DNA of 64,000 bases, from the NCBI GenBank assembly GCA_019358895.1, contig JAHHIG010000006.1, positions 124,001 through 188,000 on the forward strand. Reading direction: 5' to 3'. Shown here in pieces: positions 25,107-33,062 of the stretch. The DNA comes from Tildeniella nuda ZEHNDER 1965/U140 (GTDB taxonomy: Bacteria; Cyanobacteriota; Cyanobacteriia; Leptolyngbyales; Leptolyngbyaceae). The notes beneath the pieces were generated by a model, which did no database searches, was not told where the DNA came from, and saw only the letters and a list, made by a program, of their open reading frames with translations. The position numbers and the translations under genes are program-made. The first letter of the stretch is position 1. Every line of letters begins with the position of its first letter.

Positions 25107-26879
25107 TTACGGTGAAGTCGTTGTGAAGGCTGATGTTGTGCTGCTAACTCCTTGTGTAAATTGGTCAGCAGTTAGAGTCTGAATCAGACTCAACTGTAGA
25201 GGTGACTCACTGATGGCATTGCTATAAGAGGCGCTTAAATAGCTGCGATCGGCTGGATTGTTGGCAATATAGGTCCGAAAAAACGCCACTGCCAGGGCAT
25301 TAATGTAGCGACGGGCGATCGCGGGGTTGGGTCCTACTACTTCTTGAGGCAGCGGCACTGCGTCCCTCGACCCAGTTGAGTCCAGTGTCGAAAAATGGGT
25401 GCCTCCCTGCATCATGACCAGGTAGCGATTTTCAGCGGTCAGCCAGGTAAATGGCTGAATCTGTTCTATGACAGCGGGTGCGATCGTATCAGCATTGCCA
25501 GTCACGATCAAGGTTGGCACTTTGATTTGGCTGAGGCTTGCCTGTCCCAGGACAGCGCTTGTAATCGGGTTAATGGCGATGATTGCTCTAACGCGGCTGT
25601 CTTGCAGTGCAGGTTGGGGCTGCGTTAAGTCGATCGCTCGACACTGCAACAGCAAAGACAGGTTCAGCGTCTCTTCTAAGTTCTGGCAGTTCGCCCCTAG
25701 CTGTTGTGAATTAATGGGTGCGCCTGCTAAAACAAGGGCTGTATACCCACCAAACGACTGTCCTAAAACACCAACCTGCTGAAAATTGAGCCGTCCGCGA
25801 AATTCAGGTGTTGCGTTCACCAGATTCTCAACCTGGTTGAGCACAAAGGTAATATCCAGCGGTCGATTCACAAATTCGGCTGGTTCAGAAACCTCGCTGG
25901 CAGTGCCGGTAATGAGTGCCTGAAGCCGCGCCGCATTGCTACCTGGATGCTCTGGCACCAGTACGGCGAAGCCGTAAGACGCTAGATGGCTTGCCAGGTA
26001 AGCAAAGGTGGAGCGATCGGAGCCGAGTCCATGAGAAATCACAATCACGGGAACGGGCGCAGATGATGCAGTCGTCTGAGTCGGCAAGTATAAGTCAACA
26101 GGGATCGATCGCCCACTCACTGCCCCAGCCAGAGGTACTGCTGGCACAGCGTTTCCAGAGGGAAGCGTCGAAGTACCAGGGCGCACAGGATTAAGTTCGG
26201 CGCTACGACTCGAATCGACCAACGGGAGCGTTTGTTTTTGCCAGGTGAACGGTCCTCGCTGGCGCAAGTCTGCAAGCTGATTGACCGCAATGGTTTCGGT
26301 TGCCTGCTCCTGCTGCGCTGCCTGAATGACAACATTGGTTGCTCGATTGGTTTGGCTAACCAACTGTTGCAATGAGTCAGCAATCTGCAAGCTGCGATCG
26401 ACATCAATCCGCAAACCACGCGTTGGGAAGTAACGCAAAATATTGAGTAGCGTCAAACCATCGGGATCAGCCGCTGCTAGAATGAGCGCTGCCCGAATGG
26501 CTTTGAAGCCAGAATCGCGTGATTCTGGCTGAATAACTTGCCCCAGGCGCTTGAGTAAGACTTCGCCTTGGGGCGTGTAGAGAAACTGCGAGACGGCAAC
26601 GAGGTCAACATCCGCCCGCGCTACAAGCACACTCCTAAGCTGTTTGAGCTGCTTTGCATTCCCGTACTGCACATAGACAGCAAGGTCGTCATCGATGGTG
26701 CCGTTCCTGGCGTAGGCTTCTAGCGAGGAGACGGCGATCGATCGCTCCAGGATGCCATATGAGACGTAGACTTTTTCTGCTGCCCTCAAGGGGGTGGGTA
26801 TCGTGACCAACCAGCCCAGTGCGCTGAAGAAAAGTCCTGCCCAGGCAAGGCGATGCAGCGCGGGTTTTGTGAGGTTCAT
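25107..26879 (-). CDS. Secreted alpha/beta hydrolase with DUF1400 domain
   Basis: A 590-residue protein. Residues 1-33 are a signal peptide (LAWAGLFFSALGWLVTIPTP, cleavage near AAE). A DUF1400 region (about 34-150), typical of cyanobacteria, precedes a long alpha/beta hydrolase domain. The catalytic Ser sits in GVLGQSFGGYTAL near residue 380, the oxyanion region is VIVISHGLGSDRSTFAYLA near 285, and an acid/His pair follows (GNADTIAPA, GGTHFSTLD). The related enzymes are often called dienelactone-hydrolase-like or platelet-activating-factor acetylhydrolase-like; the substrate is unknown. It starts two bases after the stop of the DUF4168 gene, so the pair is an operon. Confidence 0.85.
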   Translation of the reverse strand: MNLTKPALHRLAWAGLFFSALGWLVTIPTPLRAAEKVYVSYGILERSIAVSSLEAYARNGTIDDDLAVYVQYGNAKQLKQLRSVLVARADVDLVAVSQFLYTPQGEVLLKRLGQVIQPESRDSGFKAIRAALILAAADPDGLTLLNILRYFPTRGLRIDVDRSLQIADSLQQLVSQTNRATNVVIQAAQQEQATETIAVNQLADLRQRGPFTWQKQTLPLVDSSRSAELNPVRPGTSTLPSGNAVPAVPLAGAVSGRSIPVDLYLPTQTTASSAPVPVIVISHGLGSDRSTFAYLASHLASYGFAVLVPEHPGSNAARLQALITGTASEVSEPAEFVNRPLDITFVLNQVENLVNATPEFRGRLNFQQVGVLGQSFGGYTALVLAGAPINSQQLGANCQNLEETLNLSLLLQCRAIDLTQPQPALQDSRVRAIIAINPITSAVLGQASLSQIKVPTLIVTGNADTIAPAVIEQIQPFTWLTAENRYLVMMQGGTHFSTLDSTGSRDAVPLPQEVVGPNPAIARRYINALAVAFFRTYIANNPADRSYLSASYSNAISESPLQLSLIQTLTADQFTQGVSSTTSAFTTTSP

Positions 26880-26881
26880 TG

Positions 26882-27421
26882 TTAGTTTTGGATCATTTTG
26901 CGTACTTCTTGCCGCAGTTGAGGATCTTTCTGGACGGCAGCAAAAATCTGGTTAAACCGTTCCATGGGCAGCCCTTGCTCCTGAACGGCTTTGTCCATCT
27001 TAACTTGAGCGTCCTTCTGAATCTGGGTGAGTTGGCTGACTGCCTGCTTGTAGCTTTCTTCTTCTTTCGGCGTAATCTGAGCAGCAGGCTTTGCTTGTGG
27101 GTTTTTCTTCGACTGGTAGATTTCATTAAAACGGGTCTCGGTCAGACCCTGCTTTTGTACCGCCTGCACCATCTGGCTTTCCGTTGCGTTGACGATCGTC
27201 AACAGTTGCTTCGTTGCAACAGCGAACTTCTTCAGCTCATCTGGACTCACGTTAGTTTGTGGAGTGGATGGGCTTGTGGGTGCAGGGCTTGCTGCTGGAG
27301 CCTGGGTCGCAGGAGCGGGTTTTTCTGTTGGTGTCGTATTAGAGTTCTGTGCCTGTACTGGCAAGCTACTGACCGCTAAAAGAACCAAGAGTGAACCGCT
27401 TGCCAAAATTGATTTCATCAT
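26882..27421 (-). CDS. DUF4168 domain-containing secreted protein
   Basis: A 179-residue exported protein. MKSILASGSLLVLLAVSSLP and the AQA motif form a signal peptide, followed by a Pro/Ala/Thr-rich linker (residues 25-60). The C-terminal part contains two copies of a helical unit: KFAVATKQLLTIVNATESQM and, further on, YKQAVSQLTQIQKDAQVKMD, each followed by a QGL...RFN segment. The DUF4168 family is known for this internal duplication; the function is unknown. ATG 27421 (or the next ATG at 27418) has AGGA eight bases upstream. The hydrolase gene follows after two bases, so the two products probably act together in the periplasm or thylakoid lumen. Confidence 0.83.
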   Translation of the reverse strand: MMKSILASGSLLVLLAVSSLPVQAQNSNTTPTEKPAPATQAPAASPAPTSPSTPQTNVSPDELKKFAVATKQLLTIVNATESQMVQAVQKQGLTETRFNEIYQSKKNPQAKPAAQITPKEEESYKQAVSQLTQIQKDAQVKMDKAVQEQGLPMERFNQIFAAVQKDPQLRQEVRKMIQN

Positions 27422-27744
27422 TGGTGAATTCCTGGAATAAGTGACTGGGTTTATGACGACCTGCCTCACAAGCAGATTCATTCGCAATCAGATGAGACGG
27501 TATCCAACCTCGATCGGCGTAGTCTCATAGTCTAAGTCTAATCAAACTCGAATATTCTGCAATTGCAAACGGTGTCATGCTGGTTCGTATTGCAGTGTAG
27601 TACAGGATCTAGGTGCAACCACGCTGAACTAAAAGCGAACTTGTGACGGCAAATTTTCTGCCACTTTATAAAAAAGATGAAAGATGAATGAGCGATCGAT
27701 GCCATCTTGCAGTAAATTAAGCAATACTCTTGTACCAGATTTTT
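27422..27744. other. Upstream region of the DUF4168 gene
   Basis: This 323-base stretch holds the promoter of the minus-strand DUF4168 operon. It is AT-rich around 27600-27720. No gene or known RNA is visible. Confidence 0.4.
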
Positions 27745-27906
27745 TGTTTGTAACGCGATGTGCGACTTTCCTAAAATACCTGCCAAAACTGCCCTCACCC
27801 TAGCCCTCTCCCGTCGGGAGAGGGAACCGGAACGGTCTGGAAGCCCTTCTCCCCAGGGAGAAGGGTGGGGATGAGGGCGAATTAGTTGCACATCGCGTGT
27901 TTGTAA
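27745..27906. mobile_element. MITE-like element with perfect 9-base target duplication
   Basis: The element (27754-27897) starts CGCGATGTGC and ends with the exact reverse complement GCACATCGCG. It is flanked on both sides by TGTTTGTAA (27745-27753 and 27898-27906), a perfect 9-base direct repeat that marks insertion into the recJ upstream region. Its core, GCCCTCACCC...CTTCTCCCCAGGGAGAAGGG, is a widespread cyanobacterial repeat and resembles the core of the 18053 element. A reading frame across it is spurious. Confidence 0.85.
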
Positions 27907-28103
27907 GTGATTTGACTAGCGCTTTGTGAACGATCGGCTAATGCTCTGTAAGTGATTTGGCTTGTGAGTGATTGGGTTGACATCAAGTGCATACTTAACT
28001 CAAGCAAAACACGCTTTAATCAGGTTTTTTGTGGTCAAGCGCCAACCAGAAAGCCTGTCTAAACGATTGTCGATGGTTTAAATTTTGAGACTCGAAACGC
28101 GCT

Positions 28104-30155
28104 GTGGTTAACCAAATTTCACCTCCTCTCGTGCTGTCCGCCTTTAACAAGCTACCCGACCAACGCTGGCAGATTGCACCCGCTCAGGATCGGCAGGCAG
28201 GGGCGATCGCTCAAACGACTCACCTTTCGCCGCTGATAGCACAAGTGCTACTCAACCGGGGCATTGCATCTCCAGAGCAAGCGCAGCTCTTTTTACATCC
28301 AGAATCTGAGGTGCTCACCTCGCCACTGGAAGATTTTGAGGATCTACCGCTCAGCTTGGAACTGCTGATCAACGCCATCAATCAGCGTCAGAAGATTGCC
28401 ATTTGTGGTGATTACGATGCAGATGGTATGACCAGTACAGCGCTGCTGCTACGGGCACTGCGGGCACTGGGGGCACTGGTAGACTACGCCATTCCCAGTC
28501 GTATGAGCGAAGGCTACGGCATCAACCAGCGCATCGTTGAGGAGTTCTACGATGAAGGTGTGAAGCTTATCTTGACCGTCGATAACGGCATTGCGGCGCA
28601 CCAACCGATCGCCCGTGCCCGTGAACTCGGTCTAGCCGTCATCATCACCGATCATCATGACTTGCCGCCTACATTGCCCGATGCCAACGCCATTCTTAAC
28701 CCGAAGCTGATTGCCGAAACATCGCCCTATCGGGGTGTCGCAGGTGTAGGCGTTGCGTATATTCTGGCGATCGCCCTCGCACAAAGTTTAGGCAAAACTC
28801 ACGAGCTGGGCAATTCGCTGCTGGAGTTGTTTACCCTGGGGACGATCGCCGATTTAGCACCGTTAACGGGTGTAAACCGACGCTGGGTCAGAGAGGGACT
28901 CAAGCTCTTACCAAAATCGAAGCTGGCAGGTGTACAAGCGCTCATTCAGGTAACGGGGTTAAGTGGTGCTAAACAGATGAAACCGGAGGCGATCGGCTTT
29001 CGCTTAGGACCACGCATCAACGCTGTGGGTCGGCTGGCTGATCCGCAAATTGTGATCGAGTTACTGACCACTGATGATGATGGCATCGCGCTAGAACGGG
29101 CAATGCAGTGTGAGCAGATCAACAAACAGCGCCAACAGTTGTGTGAACAGATTGAGCAAGAAGCGATCGCGATCGTCGAAGCTGCCATCAACCAGTCTGA
29201 CCGTCCAGAAGCCCAATTTGCCGCACCTGCTGAAGGACGTGTACTGGTGGTCGTGCAACCCCACTGGCATCATGGCGTGATTGGCATTGTTGCTTCGCGC
29301 CTGGTCGAGCGCTACGGTGTGCCCGTCTTTATTGGCACCTACGAAGATGCAGCACAGACGCACATTCGAGGATCAGCGCGGAGCATTCCTGAATTCAACG
29401 TGTTTGATGCCCTTCAGTTTTGCCACGATTTACTCGGCAGGTTTGGCGGGCATCGCGCGGCGGGCGGGTTCTCCTTAGAAGCGGCAAATTTGGGAGCATT
29501 GCGATCGCGCCTCCAAACCTTCGCGCACCAGTGCCTCCAACCCGAACACCTGAAGCCCTTAGTGGTCATCGACACGCAGGCGACGTTTGATCAACTTGAT
29601 CTCAGCCTCTATGCCCAAATTGACGCACTACATCCCTGTGGTATTGAGAATCCCGATCCAGTTTTCTGGTCTGCCAACGTTCGTATTGATGAGCAAAAAC
29701 GCATTGGCAAAGGACATATCAAGCTAATCGTTAGCCAGGATGAAGGGATGCCCGAAGCGCGCAAATTCACCGCGATCGCGTGGCGTTGGGGAGACTACTA
29801 TCCTCTGCCCAATCATCTCGATCTTGCCTATCGTCTACGAACCAACGACTGGAATGGCGAAGTCTCTCTGGAACTGGAGCTAGTCGGTGCCCGAAAACCC
29901 GCCGCGATCGCGACACCTGTTGATTTTTGGCACAACGATCGCGCCTATACCTGCGAGGTGCTTCAGCACACAACAGGCAAGCAACTCAGAATCTGCAACG
30001 GGCAAGGCAAAGAGTTAATCATCCAGCAAGGTCAACCAATGGGCACCTTAAACCAAGATCAGCGCGAACCAACCTCTGTCAGCGTCTGCAAACCTTCCCC
30101 TTATTACGAAGTGATTAAAGCTGCCTTAAGTGCGCTAGAAAAAACTGACGGCTAA
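28104..30155 (+). CDS. recJ: Single-stranded-DNA-specific exonuclease RecJ
   Basis: A 683-residue RecJ, a 5'-3' exonuclease on single-stranded DNA used in recombination repair. DHH-family metal motifs are visible: GDYDADGMTSTA (from residue 102), ILTVDNG near 155 and ITDHHDLPP near 180. The DHHA1 motif is GRFGGHRAAGGFSLEA near 450. The remaining 200 residues form the RecJ OB-fold and a cyanobacterial C-terminal extension. It starts at GTG 28104, and a later ATG would remove conserved sequence. The mobile element at 27745 lies just upstream, so its promoter must be within the last 200 bases or in the element itself. Confidence 0.95.
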   Translation: MVNQISPPLVLSAFNKLPDQRWQIAPAQDRQAGAIAQTTHLSPLIAQVLLNRGIASPEQAQLFLHPESEVLTSPLEDFEDLPLSLELLINAINQRQKIAICGDYDADGMTSTALLLRALRALGALVDYAIPSRMSEGYGINQRIVEEFYDEGVKLILTVDNGIAAHQPIARARELGLAVIITDHHDLPPTLPDANAILNPKLIAETSPYRGVAGVGVAYILAIALAQSLGKTHELGNSLLELFTLGTIADLAPLTGVNRRWVREGLKLLPKSKLAGVQALIQVTGLSGAKQMKPEAIGFRLGPRINAVGRLADPQIVIELLTTDDDGIALERAMQCEQINKQRQQLCEQIEQEAIAIVEAAINQSDRPEAQFAAPAEGRVLVVVQPHWHHGVIGIVASRLVERYGVPVFIGTYEDAAQTHIRGSARSIPEFNVFDALQFCHDLLGRFGGHRAAGGFSLEAANLGALRSRLQTFAHQCLQPEHLKPLVVIDTQATFDQLDLSLYAQIDALHPCGIENPDPVFWSANVRIDEQKRIGKGHIKLIVSQDEGMPEARKFTAIAWRWGDYYPLPNHLDLAYRLRTNDWNGEVSLELELVGARKPAAIATPVDFWHNDRAYTCEVLQHTTGKQLRICNGQGKELIIQQGQPMGTLNQDQREPTSVSVCKPSPYYEVIKAALSALEKTDG

Positions 30156-30162
30156 CGGTTCA

Positions 30163-30222
30163 GTGCAGCGGTTGTTGAAGTCTTTACATCTAACTCAGAC
30201 GGCTTCAGTAAATCCGCTGCAC
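30163..30222. repeat. Inverted repeat after recJ
   Basis: GTGCAGCGG (30163-30171) and CCGCTGCAC (30214-30222) are exact reverse complements separated by 42 bases, eight bases after the recJ stop. No T-run follows. It may form part of a transcript end. Confidence 0.5.
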
Positions 30223-30262
30223 CTGAATTGTTAAACTGTCCCGTTTCAGTAAATTCTACTAA

Positions 30263-30634
30263 TTACTCATCGTACTTATATTTGACTTTCATTACATATT
30301 TAGTTTCTCCTTTACTTCCCAATGTTATCTCAGCACCTTTTATACCATCAATGCTGAACCCTGTTGTAACATTGCGACTCATCTCAATTTCCATTTCATC
30401 AACTTTTTGATTACGCCCTTCCTCGATAATTTTTCTTATATTTTCAGCATCATCTTGAGTAAGATTTCCTGGCGAATTGAAGCGGTCAACAATATACCTA
30501 ATACCCTCCCACAACATCATGGGTAGACCTAAGCCAGGAACTAAAGTCCCTACGTGGTATATCCACTCAACTTCCCTAAGTTCAAATTTCTTGGTCTTCT
30601 CGTCATAAACCAGTCTTATCGGCTTGCCCATCAT
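30263..30634 (-). CDS. Hypothetical protein in an AT-rich island
   Basis: A 123-residue protein I do not recognise. It begins MMGKPIRLVYDEKTKKFELRE, has a short hydrophobic segment (GTLVPGLGLPMMLWEGIRY, about residues 28-46) and a charged C-terminal half ending VMKVKYKYDE. I prefer ATG 30634 to an upstream codon at 30691 because it lies 13 bases after the stop of the preceding gene and has AGG about nine bases upstream. The gene is much richer in A and T and in Lys, Glu and Ile codons than its neighbours, and lacks GCGATCGC sites, so it may have been acquired. It is probably co-transcribed with the gene at 30648-30956. Confidence 0.55.
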   Translation of the reverse strand: MMGKPIRLVYDEKTKKFELREVEWIYHVGTLVPGLGLPMMLWEGIRYIVDRFNSPGNLTQDDAENIRKIIEEGRNQKVDEMEIEMSRNVTTGFSIDGIKGAEITLGSKGETKYVMKVKYKYDE

Positions 30635-30647
30635 ATTCGCGTACCTA

Positions 30648-30956
30648 TCATGAAAAGCAGTACTGGCACTTATTGAGAATATAGTTTGCAATCAGTTCAC
30701 CAGTTTCTAGATCATAAACAGGAAGACTCGTCCCATCACTAAAAACGTGAGCCGGAAGAGCACTTATATTAGTAAGACCAATAAAGTTACTCAAGTCTGC
30801 ATGAACAAGGTTATGAGAACCCCAAAAATTATCCAAACCAACACAATGCAACTCGCCAGTATTTGGATTAAGGATGTAATCAAAACCAATCTCTTGAAAT
30901 TCTTGGTAGAGGCGAAGATTTTTAAGCTTTCTACCAAAAAGCTTCAGACTTGTCAT
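30648..30956 (-). CDS. Hypothetical protein in an AT-rich island
   Basis: A 102-residue soluble protein without a recognised domain. The middle segment NPNTGELHCVGLDNFWGSHN and the echo DLETGELIANYIL suggest two related turns of the TGEL type. The ATG at 30956 is preferred; a TTG six bases earlier also exists. It has an unusual AT-rich composition shared with the following gene (30263-30634). The pair lies between recJ and an alpha/beta hydrolase gene on the opposite strand. A small toxin/immunity or recently transferred cassette is possible, but nothing seen proves it. Confidence 0.5.
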   Translation of the reverse strand: MTSLKLFGRKLKNLRLYQEFQEIGFDYILNPNTGELHCVGLDNFWGSHNLVHADLSNFIGLTNISALPAHVFSDGTSLPVYDLETGELIANYILNKCQYCFS

Positions 30957-31092
30957 AAGCAATACTCTGTACTACAGAATAATACTAACTCATGCTCCTG
31001 GCTAAAGGCTGAACTTGAGGACGAGTGGATATCCGAGGAGTGTCCGACATGAGGCTTGATGGTCTACATAGTAAGTCAACGTTACCGTTCGG

Positions 31093-31947
31093 ATGGGAGT
31101 GTTACCAGTGGTACCTGACAGCGATCGCACAAGCAACCACAGCCGCCTCAGAACACTACTGCTGGGCAAATTTTCTCTTGGGCGGATGATGCGAGCAGTC
31201 CTTTTCGTTTATCTGGCGATCGGCGGGTATGCCTTCTTTTTTGCCGATCGTCAAATCTTTCAGCCACAGCCTTCTAGCTACCAGGACGATCGGACGACGA
31301 TCAAGCTGTTTTCTGCACCAAATGTGCAGCTTTCTGCCGTCTATCTGCCTCATCCCAACGCCACCTACACCGTCCTCTACAGTCACGGTAATGGCGAAGA
31401 TCTGGGGGATGTCCGTCCTCTTCTGGCACAAATTCAAGCGATCGGCGTGAATGTTTTTGCCTATGACTATCGGGGCTACGGCACCAGTCAGGGCAAATCG
31501 TCTGAGCAGACGGCATATCAGGATATTGACGCTGCCTACAGTTACCTGACAACGACGCTGAAGCAGCCACCCAACCGCATCATCCTCTATGGACGATCGG
31601 TGGGCAGCGGTCCCAGCATTGACTTAGCCACTCGTCGTCCTGTTGCCGGGTTAGTGGTTGAAAGCGGCTTCACCAGTGCTTTTCGGGTGCTTACTCAAAT
31701 TCCCCTTTTTCCGTTTGATAAGTTTAGTAATATCAACAAGATTGGCGCTGTCCACTGCCCATTGCTATTCATTCACGGCACACGCGATCGCACCATTCCC
31801 TTTCAGCACGGACGCACACTCTTTGATCGCGCCAATCAGCCCAAAACCTTCTTGGTGGTGGACGGTGCAGATCATAATGATGTCCAGCAAATTGCTGGAG
31901 AACGTTACAATCAAGCACTACGAACATTCATTCGGTCACTTGATTAA
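31093..31947 (+). CDS. Membrane-anchored alpha/beta hydrolase (ABHD17/BEM46-like)
   Basis: A 284-residue hydrolase with an N-terminal membrane segment (MRAVLFVYLAIGGYAFFFA, about residues 33-51). The fold motifs are LYSHGNGEDLGD near 95 (oxyanion loop), VFAYDYRGYGTSQGKS near 118, and the nucleophile elbow ILYGRSVGSGPSI near 165. The acid and base are in HGTRDRTIPF and DGADHNDV near the end. This matches serine aminopeptidase S33/ABHD13-17-like proteins. The substrate is unknown. The start is uncertain: ATG 31093 gives a polar 30-residue lead, while ATG 31186 or 31189 begins just at the membrane helix. Confidence 0.8.
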   Translation: MGVLPVVPDSDRTSNHSRLRTLLLGKFSLGRMMRAVLFVYLAIGGYAFFFADRQIFQPQPSSYQDDRTTIKLFSAPNVQLSAVYLPHPNATYTVLYSHGNGEDLGDVRPLLAQIQAIGVNVFAYDYRGYGTSQGKSSEQTAYQDIDAAYSYLTTTLKQPPNRIILYGRSVGSGPSIDLATRRPVAGLVVESGFTSAFRVLTQIPLFPFDKFSNINKIGAVHCPLLFIHGTRDRTIPFQHGRTLFDRANQPKTFLVVDGADHNDVQQIAGERYNQALRTFIRSLD

Positions 31948-31975
31948 CCCGTAGCACCCTCAGAAGGCTCCCAAT

Positions 31976-32000
31976 AAAAAAGCCCGACGTGAATCGGGCT
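31976..32000 (-). terminator. Rho-independent terminator of psb30
   Basis: On the minus strand AGCCCGA and TCGGGCT form a 7-bp stem with a six-base loop, followed directly by six T residues. It lies 165 bases downstream of the psb30 stop and is well placed to end its transcript. Since A residues precede the stem on the plus strand, it also may slow the converging hydrolase transcript. Confidence 0.82.
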
Positions 32001-32164
32001 GGTTACTACTCTCTCATACCTGGAAAAACGTTTAGACAAGCACGGCTTTGATCACTTCAACGCAGCTGATCAGCTCCTCAATGAGCGCGTCCGAAAACCA
32101 AAGCGGCTTTTAGAAAAAACTTACCACCGCAGGGAAAATACCATTCGCTACTACAACAAGTTGC

Positions 32165-32260
32165 TTACAGATCGCCGCCACTGGCTGCCAACAGAAAAAT
32201 TACAGCAGGACCAGCAATCACGATCGCGGCTAACATCGCAAGCTGAATAATCGACTCCAT
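32165..32260 (-). CDS. psb30: Photosystem II protein Psb30 (Ycf12)
   Basis: A 31-residue single-helix protein beginning MESIIQLAML, with IVIAGPAVIFLLA and a short GGDL tail. This agrees with cyanobacterial Psb30/Ycf12, whose conserved core is QL-x-M-x-A-x(3)-I-A-G-P-x(2)-I-F-L-L-A. Psb30 is a small subunit at the edge of photosystem II near cytochrome b559 and stabilises the complex. The usual RRGN tail is here SGGD, a mild difference. The ATG follows a purine-rich repeat-like stretch (GGGAGTAGGGAT) that could serve as ribosome binding site. A terminator at 31976-32000 supports a monocistronic transcript. The gene is short enough to be missed by automated calling. Confidence 0.87.
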   Translation of the reverse strand: MESIIQLAMLAAIVIAGPAVIFLLAASGGDL

Positions 32261-32434
32261 ATCCCTACTCCCTATCAGTCACTAAGATAAACTTGATGAG
32301 CGGTCGTAACTTTCCCGCAACAATCAAATCTTATCTGGCTAGTTGAGCCAATTCTAATAAAGTTAACAAAAGTTAAAATGACAGCAAATCGTTGTACCGT
32401 AACTATTCAGACGCTTCAACTATTGAGCTAGACA

Positions 32435-32504
32435 GCGGTCAGCGGTCAGCATTCAACGGTCAGCGGTCAGCGGTCAGCATTCAGCATTCAGCATTCAGCG
32501 GTCA
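32435..32504. repeat. Ten-unit heptamer array with two unit types
   Basis: Exactly 70 bases made of ten 7-base units: GCGGTCA and GCATTCA variants mixed (with one ACGGTCA). The order is two GCGGTCA, GCATTCA, ACGGTCA, two GCGGTCA, three GCATTCA, GCGGTCA. It lies in the psb30/ykgJ-type gene gap. Confidence 0.92.
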
Positions 32505-32536
32505 GGCAATCAAACTAGAGGACAAAACTTAAATCG

Positions 32537-32626
32537 ACTCCTCACTCCCCACTCCCGTTCGGCTGAACACGGTTCGGCTGAGCGCTCACGTCGAAGCCCA
32601 CTCCTCACTCCTCACCCCTTCCCCTC
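32537..32626. repeat. Pyrimidine-rich repeat region abutting a start codon
   Basis: CTCCTCACTCCCCACTCCC type units are interrupted by two GTTCGGCTGA copies (32569-32583 region), then resume as CACTCCTCACTCCTCACCCC up to the ATG at 32627. The downstream gene has no Shine-Dalgarno. Confidence 0.72.
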
Positions 32627-33001
32627 ATGACAACCTGGCGTTGCGTCAAGCAGTGTGGTGCCTGTTGCCACCTAGACCCGACCGATCGACCCGATTTAGA
32701 AGATTACCTCGCGCCTCCAGAATTAGCGCTCTATCTGAGCATGGTTGGCGATGGCGGGTGGTGTATTCACTTCGATCACACCACCCGCGAATGTGGCATT
32801 TATGCCGATCGCCCCCGCTTCTGCCGCGTTGAACCAGATGTTTTTCAGGATCTGTTTGGGATTGAAGCAGACGAGCTGAACGACTTTGCGATCGCCTGCT
32901 GCCGTGAGCAAATTGAGGGTGTCTATGGCGATCGCAGCCTGGAACTGCTCCGTTTCGACCGTGAAGTGGGCATTACAACTAGCAGCACGCTTGACCTTTA
33001 G
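32627..33001 (+). CDS. YkgJ family cysteine cluster protein
   Basis: A 124-residue protein with the metal-binding cysteine pattern of the YkgJ (UPF0153) family: CVKQCGACCHLDP at residues 6-18, CIHFD near 46, CGIYADRPRFCR near 56-67, and CC in AIACCREQ near 91. The family is thought to bind zinc or iron, or an iron-sulfur cluster; the function is unknown. It starts at ATG 32627 directly behind repeats. It is the first of five same-strand genes with 54-88 base gaps (two GDT1-type manganese exporters, glutaredoxin, glutathione synthetase), so a link to metal or redox homeostasis is plausible. Confidence 0.83.
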   Translation: MTTWRCVKQCGACCHLDPTDRPDLEDYLAPPELALYLSMVGDGGWCIHFDHTTRECGIYADRPRFCRVEPDVFQDLFGIEADELNDFAIACCREQIEGVYGDRSLELLRFDREVGITTSSTLDL

Positions 33002-33062
33002 CCTCAAGTTCAAGATAATGAAAAGAATATGAAAGTACAACACTCTTTGTTTTTGACTTGCC

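Noticed and set aside
26879-27379. 166-codon plus-strand frame opposite the DUF4168 gene
   Set aside because: It is Leu/Phe/Cys-rich antisense of a clear signal-peptide protein and has no ribosome binding site.
27538-27891. 117-codon minus-strand frame
   Set aside because: It begins in the MITE core and continues in non-coding AT-rich sequence.
30263-30956. One gene broken by a frameshift
   Set aside because: A start codon with an upstream AGG lies 13 bases after the first stop, and the two products show no sign of belonging to one domain; two genes are more likely, although a frameshift cannot be excluded.
31993-32250. 86-codon plus-strand open frame opposite psb30
   Set aside because: No ATG or GTG start is present, and the minus strand encodes the recognisable Psb30 with a terminator.
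32435-32504. CRISPR-like array
   Set aside because: Units are 7 bases and directly contiguous, with no spacers and no cas genes; this is a tandem repeat.
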